The notes: generated by a model from the letters alone, not told the origin. A stretch of DNA of 13,878 bases from Ruminococcus sp. (GCA_017544125.1 JAFYET010000200.1:1-13878); one strand, 5' to 3'; counted from the stretch's first letter, positions 1 to 8,134 are shown. Program-made: numbers and translations.

Positions 1-160
1 CCTCCGTCACCAATGCCCAACGGGCATTGGTGACACCTCCCCTTTCAGGGGAGGCTTGTTGGTGTGGTTGGGGAGCATTTGCTTACCCTTAGCTGATGAT
101 TATGCCTCCCCTGAAAGGGGAGGGGGACCGCCGACACTCGCAGAGTGGCGGGGGTGGAGG
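1..160. repeat. Hairpin-rich intergenic repeat, MITE/REP-like
   Basis: This stretch is built from nested palindromes. A perfect 13-bp stem with a 3-nt loop lies at 6-34. A 20-nt unit at 36-55 (CCTCCCCTTTCAGGGGAGGC) has its exact reverse complement at 104-123, and each copy can also fold on itself. A further hairpin lies at about 127-152 (CCGCC...GGCGG, with ACTC/GAGT inside). The left CCTCC and right GGAGG ends suggest imperfect terminal inverted repeats, with the left end beyond the window edge. Similar G/C-rich hairpin elements are scattered between genes in gut Clostridia; that it is a non-autonomous mobile or extragenic repeat is inference. I see no open reading frame of value in it. Confidence 0.7.
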
Positions 161-419
161 GGTTCTGCAAGGCGAACGCTGTCAGTTATGGGACATAACC
201 TCGCTTGCCCGGCGCTACGCTCGGGGGCTTTCGGTATCAGCTCTGCTGATACCAGCGCCACCCACGCCCCTTCGGAAATGCACCCTGACTGCACATTGAA
301 TAATCAATACGCCCGACACCGCCGCTTAAAACCCTGCCTTAATCAAAGTGCTTCATCGGCGGTACTTGCCCCGTGCGGCCGAGCACCAAATCCCGATTTA
401 TCTATCTTTTCCCCCCCAT
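161..419. other. Intergenic stretch, small hairpins only
   Basis: No convincing gene is seen here. Two short perfect hairpins are present: GTTATG/CATAAC with a GGA loop at 185-199, and GGTATCAGC/GCTGATACC with a TCT loop at 233-253. Together with the element at 1-160 they suggest that the repeat, or a composite of repeats, continues. Short overlapping open frames on both strands have no ribosome binding site and compositionally biased translations. Confidence 0.5.
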
Positions 420-448
420 AAAAAAATCCCCCGAGCCTGTCGGGGGAT
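420..448 (-). terminator. Rho-independent terminator of the phosphoglucomutase gene
   Basis: On the minus strand a 9-bp stem (ATCCCCCGA with TCGGGGGAT, at 426-434 and 440-448) with a 5-nt loop is followed by a run of seven T (420-426). It lies 19 bases after the stop of the minus-strand phosphoglucomutase gene. Confidence 0.9.
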
Positions 449-466
449 AGTTTATGTATTGTGTTA

Positions 467-2188
467 TCAGAAGCCGAGTATCTTTGCAAAGTCTGCCGAG
501 ATAGTCTCTTCAAGCGCCTTTGCGGCTTCTCTGTTGTCACCTATCGTGGTGTAGTAAGCCTTTATCTTCGGCTCTGTGCCGGAGGGACGGATAATAACGC
601 TTGCGCCCTGCTCGAGCCTGAATGCAAGCACGTCGCTCTTGGGCAGGTCGATAGCAGTCTTTGCGCCTGTTGCAAGGTCAGTCTCCTCGGAAGCTATATA
701 GTCGCCTACCTTGAGGGTCTTAAGACCGCCGATAGCCTTGGGCGGGTCGTTTCTAAGACCTGACATTATCTCTTTCATTCTCTCCATACCGCTTGCGCCC
801 TCGCACTGGAATGAGCTCTGGGTGTGAACATAGTTGCCGTACTGCTTATACATAGCCTCTCTTGCATCGAGGAGGGATATGCCCTTTGTGCGGTAGAATG
901 CAGCCATCTCGCAGATGAGCATTGAAGCTATAACAGCATCCTTATCCCTTACATAGCCGCCTGCGAGGTAGCCGTAGCTCTCCTCAAAGCCGAATATGTA
1001 TCTCTCTTCCTCGCCCTTCTGCTCGAGGAAGCCTATCTGCTCGCCTATGAACTTGAAGCCTGTGAGCACTTCACGAAGCTCAACGTTATATTCATCAGCT
1101 ATCTTCTTGCATATGTCTGTTGTAACTATTGTCTTTACTGCAACGGGTGCCTTGGGCATGGTGCCTAAAGCTGTTCTCTCTTGGCAGATGTATTTTAAGA
1201 GCATAGCGCCTACTTCATTGCCGCTGAAAAGCACATAGCCGCCGTTTTTGTTATCGGGAACTGCAATACCTACTCTGTCGCAGTCGGGGTCGGTAGCAAG
1301 CAGCAGGTCGGGCTGAACCTTTTCGCAAAGCTCTAAGCCCTTGGCAAGCGCTTCCTTTATCTCGGGGTTCGGGAAGGGGCAGGTGGGGAAGTTGCCGTCC
1401 GGCAGCTCCTGCTCGGGAACTACTGTTACTTCTTTTATGCCTATTCTCTTAAGTATCTCTCTTACCGGCTTGTTGCCTGTGCCGTTAAGGGGGGTGTATA
1501 CTACCTTCAGACCGCTGTCGGCTACAAGGTCAGTATGTATGCCCTGCTCGAGCACCTTCTTGTAGTAAGCCTCGATTATGTCGTCGCCTATGTAGCTTAC
1601 CATGCCGCTGCTTACAGCATCGTCAAAGTTCATCACCTTAGCGCCGCCGAACATCTCAACAGCGTTTATCTTGCCGATAACTGTGTTTGCAACGTCAAGG
1701 GTTATCTGACAGCCGTCCTCACCGTATACCTTGTAGCCGTTGTACTTGGCAGGGTTGTGAGAAGCGGTTATCATGATGCCTGCCTGAGCCTTGCAGGCTC
1801 TTACTGCCCATGAAAGGCAGGGGGTAGGCATAAGCTCTTTGTAGATATATACCTTTATGCCGTTGGCTGCTAAAACTGCCGCAGCCTCCTGTGCGAATTT
1901 ATCTGACTTTATTCTCGAGTCATAGGATATAGCAACAGCGCCGTTTTTGAATGCGCCGTTTACATAATCAGCAAGGCCCTGTGTAGCTCTTCTTATTGTA
2001 TAAACATTGAGCCTGAATGCGCCTGCGCCTATAACGCCACGCAGGCCGCCCGTGCCGAATTCCAGGTCACGGTAAAATCTGTCGATTATAGCCTCCTCAT
2101 CGCCCTCAATGCTTTTAAGCTCAGCAGCGAGGTCGGGGTCATCTGTTGCCTTTTCACACCAAAGTTTATATAGCTCCATTTCTTTCAT
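467..2188 (-). CDS. pgcA: Phosphoglucomutase/phosphomannomutase (phospho-sugar mutase)
   Basis: This 573-aa cytosolic enzyme of the alpha-D-phosphohexomutase superfamily interconverts glucose 1-phosphate and glucose 6-phosphate (possibly also the mannose phosphates), linking glycolysis to glycogen and cell-envelope sugar synthesis. All family signatures are in order: the phosphoserine loop TASHNP (141-146, Ser143), the metal loop DPDCDR (300-305), the sugar-specificity loop GFEESYGY (400-407) and the phosphate-binding loop RPSGTEPK (534-541). The length matches the Firmicutes PgcA type (about 575-580 aa), longer than GlmM or ManB types. The ATG is preceded by GGAGAG at suitable spacing; a second in-frame ATG three codons later is less well placed. 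It stands alone with its own promoter (2238-2265) and terminator (420-448). Exact substrate preference cannot be read from sequence. Confidence 0.95.
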   Translation of the reverse strand: MKEMELYKLWCEKATDDPDLAAELKSIEGDEEAIIDRFYRDLEFGTGGLRGVIGAGAFRLNVYTIRRATQGLADYVNGAFKNGAVAISYDSRIKSDKFAQEAAAVLAANGIKVYIYKELMPTPCLSWAVRACKAQAGIMITASHNPAKYNGYKVYGEDGCQITLDVANTVIGKINAVEMFGGAKVMNFDDAVSSGMVSYIGDDIIEAYYKKVLEQGIHTDLVADSGLKVVYTPLNGTGNKPVREILKRIGIKEVTVVPEQELPDGNFPTCPFPNPEIKEALAKGLELCEKVQPDLLLATDPDCDRVGIAVPDNKNGGYVLFSGNEVGAMLLKYICQERTALGTMPKAPVAVKTIVTTDICKKIADEYNVELREVLTGFKFIGEQIGFLEQKGEEERYIFGFEESYGYLAGGYVRDKDAVIASMLICEMAAFYRTKGISLLDAREAMYKQYGNYVHTQSSFQCEGASGMERMKEIMSGLRNDPPKAIGGLKTLKVGDYIASEETDLATGAKTAIDLPKSDVLAFRLEQGASVIIRPSGTEPKIKAYYTTIGDNREAAKALEETISADFAKILGF

Positions 2189-2237
2189 AGCTTATCTCTC
2201 CGTTCTTTCAATAAATAAATATGCGGGGTACGATACT

Positions 2238-2265
2238 ATTATACCATAAATCGAGCAAGTTTCAA
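2238..2265 (-). promoter_or_regulatory. Sigma-A type promoter for the phosphoglucomutase gene
   Basis: Read on the minus strand: -35 TTGAAA (2265-2260), 16-bp spacer, -10 TATAAT (2243-2238), about 50 bases upstream of the ATG at 2188. The match is near consensus. Confidence 0.8.
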
Positions 2266-2343
2266 TAGCTTTAAAAATAATTTTACACTTTAAAACAACG
2301 TTAACGATTTCGTGAATGTGCAGTTTTATCACATATACCGAAC

Positions 2344-2385
2344 AAAAACGTTTTCGTACCTACAAAAACAGGCAGCCGTTTTTGT
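2344..2385. promoter_or_regulatory. Palindrome and hairpin in the divergent intergenic region
   Basis: Between the two divergent promoters lie a perfect 10-bp palindrome AAAACGTTTT (2345-2354) and, a few bases on, an inverted repeat ACAAAAAC/GTTTTTGT (2362-2369 and 2378-2385) around an 8-nt G/C-rich loop. The first resembles the A/T-flanked central-CG operators of LacI-type regulators; the second could be an operator or an RNA stem. Its place 30 bases upstream of the plus-strand -35 box fits a regulatory site for the 2493-6514 genes, but function is inference. Confidence 0.35.
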
Positions 2386-2413
2386 GGGCTTTGACGAAAG
2401 GAATGCAAATGCC

Positions 2414-2442
2414 TTGAAGAAATAGAAAAATAGTGCTATAAT
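2414..2442 (+). promoter_or_regulatory. Sigma-A type promoter of the 2493-6514 gene run
   Basis: -35 TTGAAG (2414-2419), 17-bp spacer, -10 TATAAT (2437-2442), 50 bases upstream of the first ATG at 2493. Near-consensus boxes with ideal spacing. Confidence 0.8.
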
Positions 2443-2492
2443 AATTGGTAAGTGATTGCAATGATAAATCGTAATTCAGAGGAGTTGCCAAT

Positions 2493-3071
2493 ATGATTAA
2501 AGACAGGATACTGACTTTTGAAGAGCTGATCAATGAATTACTTAGTGTCTATAACGATGACGGAGAGATCATTGACGATGGATGGACAGTGTATTATAAA
2601 GACGCTGAAATAGAGAAAACAACAGTATGCTGTATATCTGACAGCATTGAAGTAACTGATGACTATGAAGAAGTCTTTCCGCCTTTTGCGCTCGAGAATG
2701 ATATGGAGCTTTATGTTTCAGATGAGACAGTCGTTGATGTGATAACATCATACCTTATGAAAAACCGCAGACCGACTATCGAACAACTGATTGACGCTAT
2801 CAATTATTATCTGGAAAATGATTGCTTTATTTATGTTGAGTCTGATGACAGTGCCTGCGATACACCACAGGTTGTCATTGAAAAAGAAATATCTGACAAA
2901 CGTGTTCTTATGAAGATCAAAAAAGCATTCTCTTTGGAGGTATCTCTGAGTGAATTTGTTGAACAGACCAAAGATACACCGTATGTACTTGATGTGAAAT
3001 TGACTCTTCCGGAAGCGAAGAAGATAGTAAAAGACAATGAATTAAAGGATTTTGTATCTGTAATAATCTGA
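2493..3071 (+). CDS. Uncharacterised acidic protein
   Basis: This 192-aa soluble protein has no signal peptide or membrane segment and is rich in Asp and Glu, with patches such as YNDDGEIIDDGW near residue 20. The ATG is preceded by AGAGGAG (2478-2484) at good spacing. The N-terminal part (a short helix, then a strand-rich acidic segment ending in a FALENDMELY-like stretch, then a helix with AINYYLEND) reminds me of small clostridial proteins in the DUF7716 class, but I cannot confirm this and assign no function. It is the first gene after the promoter at 2414-2442 and lies 39 bases before the YwqG-family gene, so the two are probably co-transcribed. Confidence 0.8.
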   Translation: MIKDRILTFEELINELLSVYNDDGEIIDDGWTVYYKDAEIEKTTVCCISDSIEVTDDYEEVFPPFALENDMELYVSDETVVDVITSYLMKNRRPTIEQLIDAINYYLENDCFIYVESDDSACDTPQVVIEKEISDKRVLMKIKKAFSLEVSLSEFVEQTKDTPYVLDVKLTLPEAKKIVKDNELKDFVSVII

Positions 3072-3110
3072 TTTGTTTACTAAATCCCTGATAAAAAGGA
3101 GCTGTGATAT

Positions 3111-3950
3111 ATGGACGTAAAACAGTTACTTGAAAAGACCTATGAATATCTGCCGCCTGTGCCTGCGATAAGGCTTACGGTTGAAACAGGCGAGCCTGGG
3201 CTGTTTGACAGCAAGATAGGCGGAACGCCATATTTCCCCAAGGATATGGAATACCCCACGGGCAAAAAGAACGTTTTTGAGGGGCAGCCGCTGGTGCTGC
3301 TCGCACAGCTCAATTTCGATAAGCTCCCCAAAATACCCGATTTCCCAAGCAAGGGTATGCTGCAATTCTTTATCGCCGCTGATGACCTTTACGGAATGTC
3401 AACAGAATACGGCGAGGGAATGACAAGGCAGGATAATTTCAGGGTGATATATCACGAAAACATCATAACAGACGAGTCAAAGCTGTTATCAAAAGATGAG
3501 ATACCCAAATATTCTGGCGATAAGGAGTGCTATCTGCCGTTTAGGGGCGAGTATATGCTCACAGCTGAACAGCCGTCATCTGTGCCGCCTACGATGTGGG
3601 ACTACCAGTTCGGTGACGCATTTGTGAGAGCCTATAACGAGCTCGCTGATGAACCTGTTGAAGATATGTGGGATATAGATGATGCGATCACCGACGAGGT
3701 TTATGATATGATAGATTTCCCCGATGCGGTGATCGGCGGATACCCTGTTTTCACCCAGGACGACCCCCGTATGTCGGAAGACGTTGCCGACTGCGACACG
3801 CTGCTCTTTGAGATCGACAGCGTGTATAACACAGAGCACGGCATCGACATTATATGGGGCGATATGGGAACAGGCTCGTTTATGATACCCCGTGAGAGGT
3901 TAAAGGCGCTTGATTTTTCAAGGGTATTGTATAATTACGATTGCAGTTGA
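3111..3950 (+). CDS. YwqG/DUF1963 family protein
   Basis: This 279-aa soluble protein carries the recognisable features of the YwqG (DUF1963) family: KIGGTPYFPK (35-44), PLVLLAQLNF (60-69), LQFFIAADDLYG (84-95) and, near the C-terminus, GGYPVFTQDDPR and an LLFEID...WGDMGTGSFMIP segment. The length is normal for the family (about 260-280 aa). The biochemical role is unknown; in Bacillus subtilis ywqG lies near an LXG-toxin locus, but no toxin is seen here. The start is set by AAAGGAG seven to eight bases before the ATG. It lies 39 bases after the acidic-protein gene and 28 bases before the hydrolase gene. Confidence 0.9.
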   Translation: MDVKQLLEKTYEYLPPVPAIRLTVETGEPGLFDSKIGGTPYFPKDMEYPTGKKNVFEGQPLVLLAQLNFDKLPKIPDFPSKGMLQFFIAADDLYGMSTEYGEGMTRQDNFRVIYHENIITDESKLLSKDEIPKYSGDKECYLPFRGEYMLTAEQPSSVPPTMWDYQFGDAFVRAYNELADEPVEDMWDIDDAITDEVYDMIDFPDAVIGGYPVFTQDDPRMSEDVADCDTLLFEIDSVYNTEHGIDIIWGDMGTGSFMIPRERLKALDFSRVLYNYDCS

Positions 3951-3978
3951 TATCATATAACAGAAAGGACAGATAAAA

Positions 3979-4980
3979 ATGACCTATACTAACGGATTCT
4001 TCAAATCGACCGACGGTGAGCACAATATCGCTTACTATGTATTCATGCCAAAAGGTGAGATAAGGGCTGCGGTGCAGATAGTTCACGGTATGTGCGAGTA
4101 TTTTCTGCGGTATAAGGAGTTTGCAGAGTTTTTAGCACAAAACGGCATAGCTGTCTGCGGTGAGGATCACTTAGGGCACGGCAGCTCGGTTGCCCATGAC
4201 GGCGACTATGGCTACTTCTCCCCCGAAAAGGGTTGGCAGAACGTTGTTGAGGATATGCACAAGCTCACAAAGATAATGAAAGCCAAGACGGGCGATGTGC
4301 CTTACTTTATGTTCGGTCACAGCATGGGCTCGTTCCTTGCAAGGGCTTATATGATAAAGCACGCAAGTGTGCTTTCGGGCGCAGTTATCTGCGGCACGGG
4401 CGAGGCTGTAACGGGTATGTCGGCGCTGATAACCGTGTGTGATGCCGTTAAGCTCGCAAAGGGCGAAAGATACAGAAGCGAGAAGATAAACAATATGGCA
4501 TTCGGCAAGTATAACGAGCACTTCCCTGACAGAAAGTACGACACCGCATGGCTCTCTCGTGATGAGAGCGTGCAGGAGCTTTACACATATGACGATAAGA
4601 CCAACTTTATCTTCACCGTCAACGGCTTTGAGAATCTGGCAAAGGTGCTGCATTATATCTCCGACCCCCGCTGGTATGCGGCTGTACGAAAGGACCTTCC
4701 GGTGTTCCTTATCGCAGGCACGGAAGACCCCGTGGGCAACTACGGCAAGAGCGTGCAGGCGGTTTACGACAAGCTCAGAGCGCAGGACTGCAACGCAGAG
4801 CTGAGGCTCTATGAAGGCGCACGCCACGAGCTTGTAAACGAGCTCAATAAGGACGAGGTAATGGCAGATGTGCTGGAATTTCTTGATTCGGTGATAAACG
4901 GCGATGACAGCGCTGATGATGAATACAACGAGATAGAAACAGAAGGATCCGGCACCGAGAGTGCTGATGAGGAGCAGTAA
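3979..4980 (+). CDS. Alpha/beta hydrolase, monoacylglycerol lipase-like
   Basis: This 333-aa hydrolase is of the Hydrolase_4/serine aminopeptidase S33-like group, which includes monoacylglycerol lipases and lysophospholipases. Visible features are the oxyanion-hole motif HGMCEY (36-41), the GEDHLGHGSS segment (61-70) typical of this group, the nucleophile elbow GHSMG (113-117, Ser115), the acid in GTEDPVG (Asp250) and the catalytic His in ARHE (His283). A cap region lies between about 140 and 220. The last 25 residues form a very acidic, low-complexity tail absent from most relatives. No signal peptide is seen, so it is probably cytosolic. AAAGGA lies upstream of the ATG. Substrate (lipid ester or other) is not determined. 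The stop is four bases before the comM start. Confidence 0.92.
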   Translation: MTYTNGFFKSTDGEHNIAYYVFMPKGEIRAAVQIVHGMCEYFLRYKEFAEFLAQNGIAVCGEDHLGHGSSVAHDGDYGYFSPEKGWQNVVEDMHKLTKIMKAKTGDVPYFMFGHSMGSFLARAYMIKHASVLSGAVICGTGEAVTGMSALITVCDAVKLAKGERYRSEKINNMAFGKYNEHFPDRKYDTAWLSRDESVQELYTYDDKTNFIFTVNGFENLAKVLHYISDPRWYAAVRKDLPVFLIAGTEDPVGNYGKSVQAVYDKLRAQDCNAELRLYEGARHELVNELNKDEVMADVLEFLDSVINGDDSADDEYNEIETEGSGTESADEEQ

Positions 4981-4984
4981 ATAA

Positions 4985-6514
4985 ATGTATGCACAGGTAC
5001 ACACTGCGGGGCTTTTCGGGCTGAATGCTTTCCCTGTCGATGTTGAGATAGAGGCAAGCACGGGGCTTGAGAGCTTTGATATAGTAGGTCTTGCCGATGC
5101 CTCGGTAAGAGAATCCCGTGACAGGATAAAGAGCGCTTTCAGGGTCACAGGGGTGCAGTTCCCAAAGGCAAAGGTGCTTATAAACCTTGCCCCCGCCGAC
5201 ACCCGCAAAACAGGCTCGGGCTTTGACCTGGCGATCGCCATGGCGCTGCTTCGTGTGCTGGGTGTCATAAAGGACGAGGCGCTCTGTGATAATATGTTTT
5301 TCGGCGAGGTGGCGCTAAACGGCGATATACGCCCGATAAACGGCATTCTCCCCCTTACCATACTTGCAAAAAAGCAGGGCTGCAAAAGGGTGTTCGTCCC
5401 CGAAGACAATGCCAAGGAAGCCTCCTGCATACGTGGAATAGAGGTATACGGCGCAAAGCACATAAGAAATATGATACTCCACTTCAATGAAAGGGAGATG
5501 CTCGAACCGCTGACCCCCTACGAGCCCACTGACGAGAGCTTTTTCTCATCACTTGATTTCAAGGACGTTATGGGGCAGCAGTCAGCCAAGTTCGCACTGG
5601 AAATATCAGCAGCGGGCGGGCATAATGTGCTTATGATAGGCGCACCCGGCTCGGGCAAGAGTATGCTCGCAAAGCGCATACCCTCCATACTGCCGAGAAT
5701 GACCTTTGAAGAGTCGATAGAGGCAACGAATATCCACTCGGTGGCAGGGCTTGTAAATAAGGACGAGCCGCTGATAATAAGAAGACCTTTCCGAAGCCCC
5801 CACCACACCGTGTCAACAGCAGGCCTTGCAGGCGGCGGCAGCGTGCCGAGACCGGGCGAGGTGTCGCTGGCTCATGGGGGAGTGCTGTTTTTAGACGAGC
5901 TGCCCGAGTTTTCAAGGCAGGCACTGGAGCTTCTGCGCCAGCCGCTGGAGGATAAAAAGGTAACTATCGCCCGTGCTGCGGGAAGCGTCACCTACCCCTG
6001 CTCGTTTATGCTCATAGCTGCCATGAACCCCTGCCCCTGCGGGTATTTCGGTCACTCCTCGGGCAAGTGCAAATGCACCATGAAGCAGATACATTCCTAC
6101 CTTTCACGAATAAGCGGGCCTATGCTTGACAGGTTTGACCTGCACGTTGATGTGCCAAGCGTTGAATACACCGAGCTGTCATCTGACACCACCGAAGAGC
6201 CCAGCGAGGCTATACGAGAGCGTGTTCAGGCAGCCCGTGACATACAGAACAGGCGCTTTGCCGGCACCCCCATAACCTGCAATGCCAACATCACCCCCGA
6301 CCTTATGAAAGAGGTGTGCGTGATGAACGACAAGGCAAAGGATATGCTGGGCAAGGTATTTGACAAGCTGGGGCTTTCAGCAAGGGCGTATGACAAGATA
6401 CTTAAGGTCGCCCGCACGCTTGCAGACATGGCAGGCAGAGAGGTCATTGACTCAAAGGACATAGGGAGTGCTGTGCAGTTTCGCAGCCTTGACCGCAAAT
6501 ACTGGAACGCATAA
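4985..6514 (+). CDS. comM: ComM/YifB-family AAA+ ATPase (Mg-chelatase-like)
   Basis: This 509-aa full-length member of the YifB/ComM family has three parts: an N-terminal ChlI-like domain with ribosomal S5-type fold (about 20-165), a Mg-chelatase AAA+ module (about 190-395) and a C-terminal helical ChlI_C domain (about 405-500). It has Walker A GAPGSGKS (219-226), Walker B VLFLDE (300-305), LDRFDLH with Arg383 as likely arginine finger, and a four-Cys cluster (Cys350, 352, 362, 364). In naturally transformable bacteria ComM is a hexameric helicase that promotes branch migration during integration of incoming DNA; the family is also common in species without known competence. Its ribosome binding site (GAGGAG) lies in the last codons of the hydrolase gene, only four bases apart, so the two are translationally linked. 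Confidence 0.95.
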   Translation: MYAQVHTAGLFGLNAFPVDVEIEASTGLESFDIVGLADASVRESRDRIKSAFRVTGVQFPKAKVLINLAPADTRKTGSGFDLAIAMALLRVLGVIKDEALCDNMFFGEVALNGDIRPINGILPLTILAKKQGCKRVFVPEDNAKEASCIRGIEVYGAKHIRNMILHFNEREMLEPLTPYEPTDESFFSSLDFKDVMGQQSAKFALEISAAGGHNVLMIGAPGSGKSMLAKRIPSILPRMTFEESIEATNIHSVAGLVNKDEPLIIRRPFRSPHHTVSTAGLAGGGSVPRPGEVSLAHGGVLFLDELPEFSRQALELLRQPLEDKKVTIARAAGSVTYPCSFMLIAAMNPCPCGYFGHSSGKCKCTMKQIHSYLSRISGPMLDRFDLHVDVPSVEYTELSSDTTEEPSEAIRERVQAARDIQNRRFAGTPITCNANITPDLMKEVCVMNDKAKDMLGKVFDKLGLSARAYDKILKVARTLADMAGREVIDSKDIGSAVQFRSLDRKYWNA

Positions 6515-6528
6515 GCGCCCTTCGCCCT

Positions 6529-6573
6529 AAAATAATAAAGAATAGAGAATAATGAATAAAGAATAAAGAATAA
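6529..6573. repeat. Low-complexity GAATAA(A)-type tandem repeat
   Basis: The stretch between the comM stop and its terminator is a run of degenerate AATAAAG/GAATAAT units (for example AATGAATAAAGAATAAAG). It is purine-rich on the plus strand and could expand or shrink by slippage. No gene is seen here. Confidence 0.6.
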
Positions 6574-6615
6574 TAGAGGTATCGCTTATAATAACGATAC
6601 CTCTATTGTTTTTTT
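6572..6615 (+). terminator. Rho-independent terminator after comM
   Basis: A perfect 13-bp stem (6572-6584 with 6595-6607, centred on GAGGTATCG/CGATACCTC) with a 10-nt loop is followed by seven T (6609-6615). It ends the plus-strand gene run and lies 19 bases beyond the 3' end of the convergent minus-strand membrane-protein gene. Confidence 0.9.
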
Positions 6616-6633
6616 GTTCTTTGGCTTGATTTG

Positions 6634-7464
6634 TTACATCACAAAAAATGCTGTCAGGCTGATCGTCAGGAATATAGCGCCTGCTATCATCTCTGATATC
6701 TCTTTCTTGATACCCGGGCGGTAGATGTATGAGGGGGCGTTCGGGTCATAGCGAATTTCACAGATATCGCCTATGGCAGGGGCGTTGCGCTCGAAAACAC
6801 CCTCTCGTGTCACGAATATGAAATCCCCCAGCTCATACTGCCAGGTGGGGCAGTAGATGTTGTAGTGATGAGTCCTGCCCATGCCGTCCTTGCGGCTGGC
6901 AAAGTGTATATCCTCATAGATACATTTTGCCATGATCGTCTGCGAGCAGCGTGACATTTTAGCACAGTGCCTTGTAAGCGGCACGGTGAGCATCAGCAGA
7001 CCTATCACCGCAAAGCATATAACTATCAGCCTTATTATATCCCGCTGCGAGATCGACACACCGCCGCCTGTTTCACGGTTATATACTATCATTGCGGGTA
7101 TGGCTATCATCAGCGCCCCCGCCACCGGCATGATAAGGATAGGCAGTGAGTCTAACGATATGCCATTCTTCATCACTGCAATGGTGCCTATCACAAAGAA
7201 CACCAGACCCAGCGTTGCTATGCACAGCACCTTATCTATCTGAGCGAACACCGCCATTGATATTATAGCGCCGATAAAGAACGCTATGATCAAAAACGCT
7301 TTTAAGCCTGCGTGGGGGTCTTCACGCTCGGCTTCTGCCTTTTTTCGCTCCTCCTCGGTAGCGCCGTTTATTATCGTCTGCTTGCCCTGCGGGTTTTCGA
7401 TAGAGTCTACCATATCCTGATAGCTGAAAGTCTTCAGCCGCTCGCCTTTTTGGTTTGTTTTCAT
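6634..7464 (-). CDS. Five-TM membrane protein with DUF3592-like C-terminal region
   Basis: This 276-aa membrane protein has a soluble, charged N-terminal segment (1-52, with a Glu/Lys-rich stretch around 37-48), four hydrophobic helices at about 54-73, 78-98, 106-128 and 143-163, a soluble domain of about 90 residues, and a fifth helix at 255-275. The soluble domain, with its HHYNIYCPTWQYE core and a GDICEIRYDPNAP segment, resembles DUF3592-type domains, in which a strand-rich unit sits between membrane helices; function is unknown. AAAGGAG precedes the ATG. The gene is convergent with comM, and no clear promoter was found upstream. Confidence 0.85.
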   Translation of the reverse strand: MKTNQKGERLKTFSYQDMVDSIENPQGKQTIINGATEEERKKAEAEREDPHAGLKAFLIIAFFIGAIISMAVFAQIDKVLCIATLGLVFFVIGTIAVMKNGISLDSLPILIMPVAGALMIAIPAMIVYNRETGGGVSISQRDIIRLIVICFAVIGLLMLTVPLTRHCAKMSRCSQTIMAKCIYEDIHFASRKDGMGRTHHYNIYCPTWQYELGDFIFVTREGVFERNAPAIGDICEIRYDPNAPSYIYRPGIKKEISEMIAGAIFLTISLTAFFVM

Positions 7465-7537
7465 TATTATTGCTCCTTTGGTCTGTATTGGTTTTGGGCT
7501 ATGCTATTACATCGCCAACGGTGTATTGTTCTATAAG

Positions 7538-7702
7538 TATATTACGCTCACGAGCCTGTTTGCACACCTCGCTCGAATAATCGAGGACGATTATATGCGC
7601 AGCCACCGCAAGCTGCGATCAAATATTGACAAAAAGCTGGCTCAGCTGATAAGGAAGAAGAAAGAGGGGTTGGGGATTAAGGCGGAACAGATGTCTATGT
7701 GA
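7538..7702 (+). pseudogene. Possible C-terminal remnant of an unidentified gene
   Basis: The plus-strand frame ending at the TGA at 7700-7702 reads like a real basic protein end for about 50 residues (RIIEDDYMRSHRKLR, then KKLAQLIRKKKEGLG), but upstream it runs into the start region of the divergent membrane-protein gene with no start codon backed by a ribosome binding site. An ATG at 7594 has GAGGA seven bases before it and would give a 36-residue peptide. It may be the decayed 3' end of a longer gene (the Lys-rich end recalls mobilisation proteins, which I cannot confirm) or a chance frame. Confidence 0.25.
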
Positions 7703-7708
7703 CTAATT

Positions 7709-7743
7709 GTAAAAAGCAGGCTGATACGGTTTTGCATCAGCCT
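7709..7743 (-). terminator. Rho-independent terminator of the small AT-rich gene
   Basis: On the minus strand the stem AGGCTGAT/ATCAGCCT (7736-7743 and 7718-7725) with a 10-nt loop is followed by GCTTTTTAC (five T at 7711-7715). It lies 26 bases after the stop of the gene at 7769-8134. Confidence 0.75.
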
Positions 7744-7768
7744 AAGACTTTCTATGGAATTGAATTGA

Positions 7769-8134
7769 TTACCATTCTCTCCCTTGATTGCATTTATCTA
7801 TTATATGTCCATTCGTTGGATCAACTATAAATATTCTTCCCAAATAATCATTTACTTGTAACATATTATCATTCTCTCTTATATGCATACCTACATATTT
7901 TTCACTTGATAATTTATCACTTTTGTTGTAGTATTCCTCAGTTTTTTGAATGCACCACTGGATGTTTGCTTTGAAATCCACAGAAATTATATTAGAAGGG
8001 TTATATGTTTTGGATGGGATCTTCAGTAGTACAATAATCCGAGTATCCATTATTATTATTTGCCTAATATTATACTCAAAATATATATCGTGAAAATTTA
8101 TACGCAGATTGTTCTCATTAATTTCTATATTCAT
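7769..8134 (-). CDS. Small uncharacterised protein
   Basis: This 121-aa soluble protein is rich in Ile and Asn, with no signal peptide or membrane helix. It appears strand-rich, and its C-terminal part (DYLGRIFIVDP, a turn, then GREW at the very end) looks like a repeat-type beta unit, but I do not recognise the family. The gene is clearly richer in A+T than the phosphoglucomutase-to-comM genes, which fits recent acquisition. It has a complete set of signals of its own: a promoter at 8188-8216, GAAAGGAT eight bases before the ATG, and a terminator at 7709-7743. It is a single-gene unit divergent from the tRNA gene. Confidence 0.75.
   Translation of the reverse strand: MNIEINENNLRINFHDIYFEYNIRQIIIMDTRIIVLLKIPSKTYNPSNIISVDFKANIQWCIQKTEEYYNKSDKLSSEKYVGMHIRENDNMLQVNDYLGRIFIVDPTNGHIIDKCNQGREW

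Noticed and set aside
4171..5487. 438-codon open frame on the minus strand
   Set aside because: It lies antisense to the alpha/beta hydrolase and comM genes, which have clear motifs and ribosome binding sites; its translation is low-complexity and matches nothing known.
6529..6573. CRISPR-like array in the GAATAA repeat
   Set aside because: Units are 6-8 bases, degenerate and without spacers; it is simple-sequence DNA. No CRISPR array was seen anywhere in the window.
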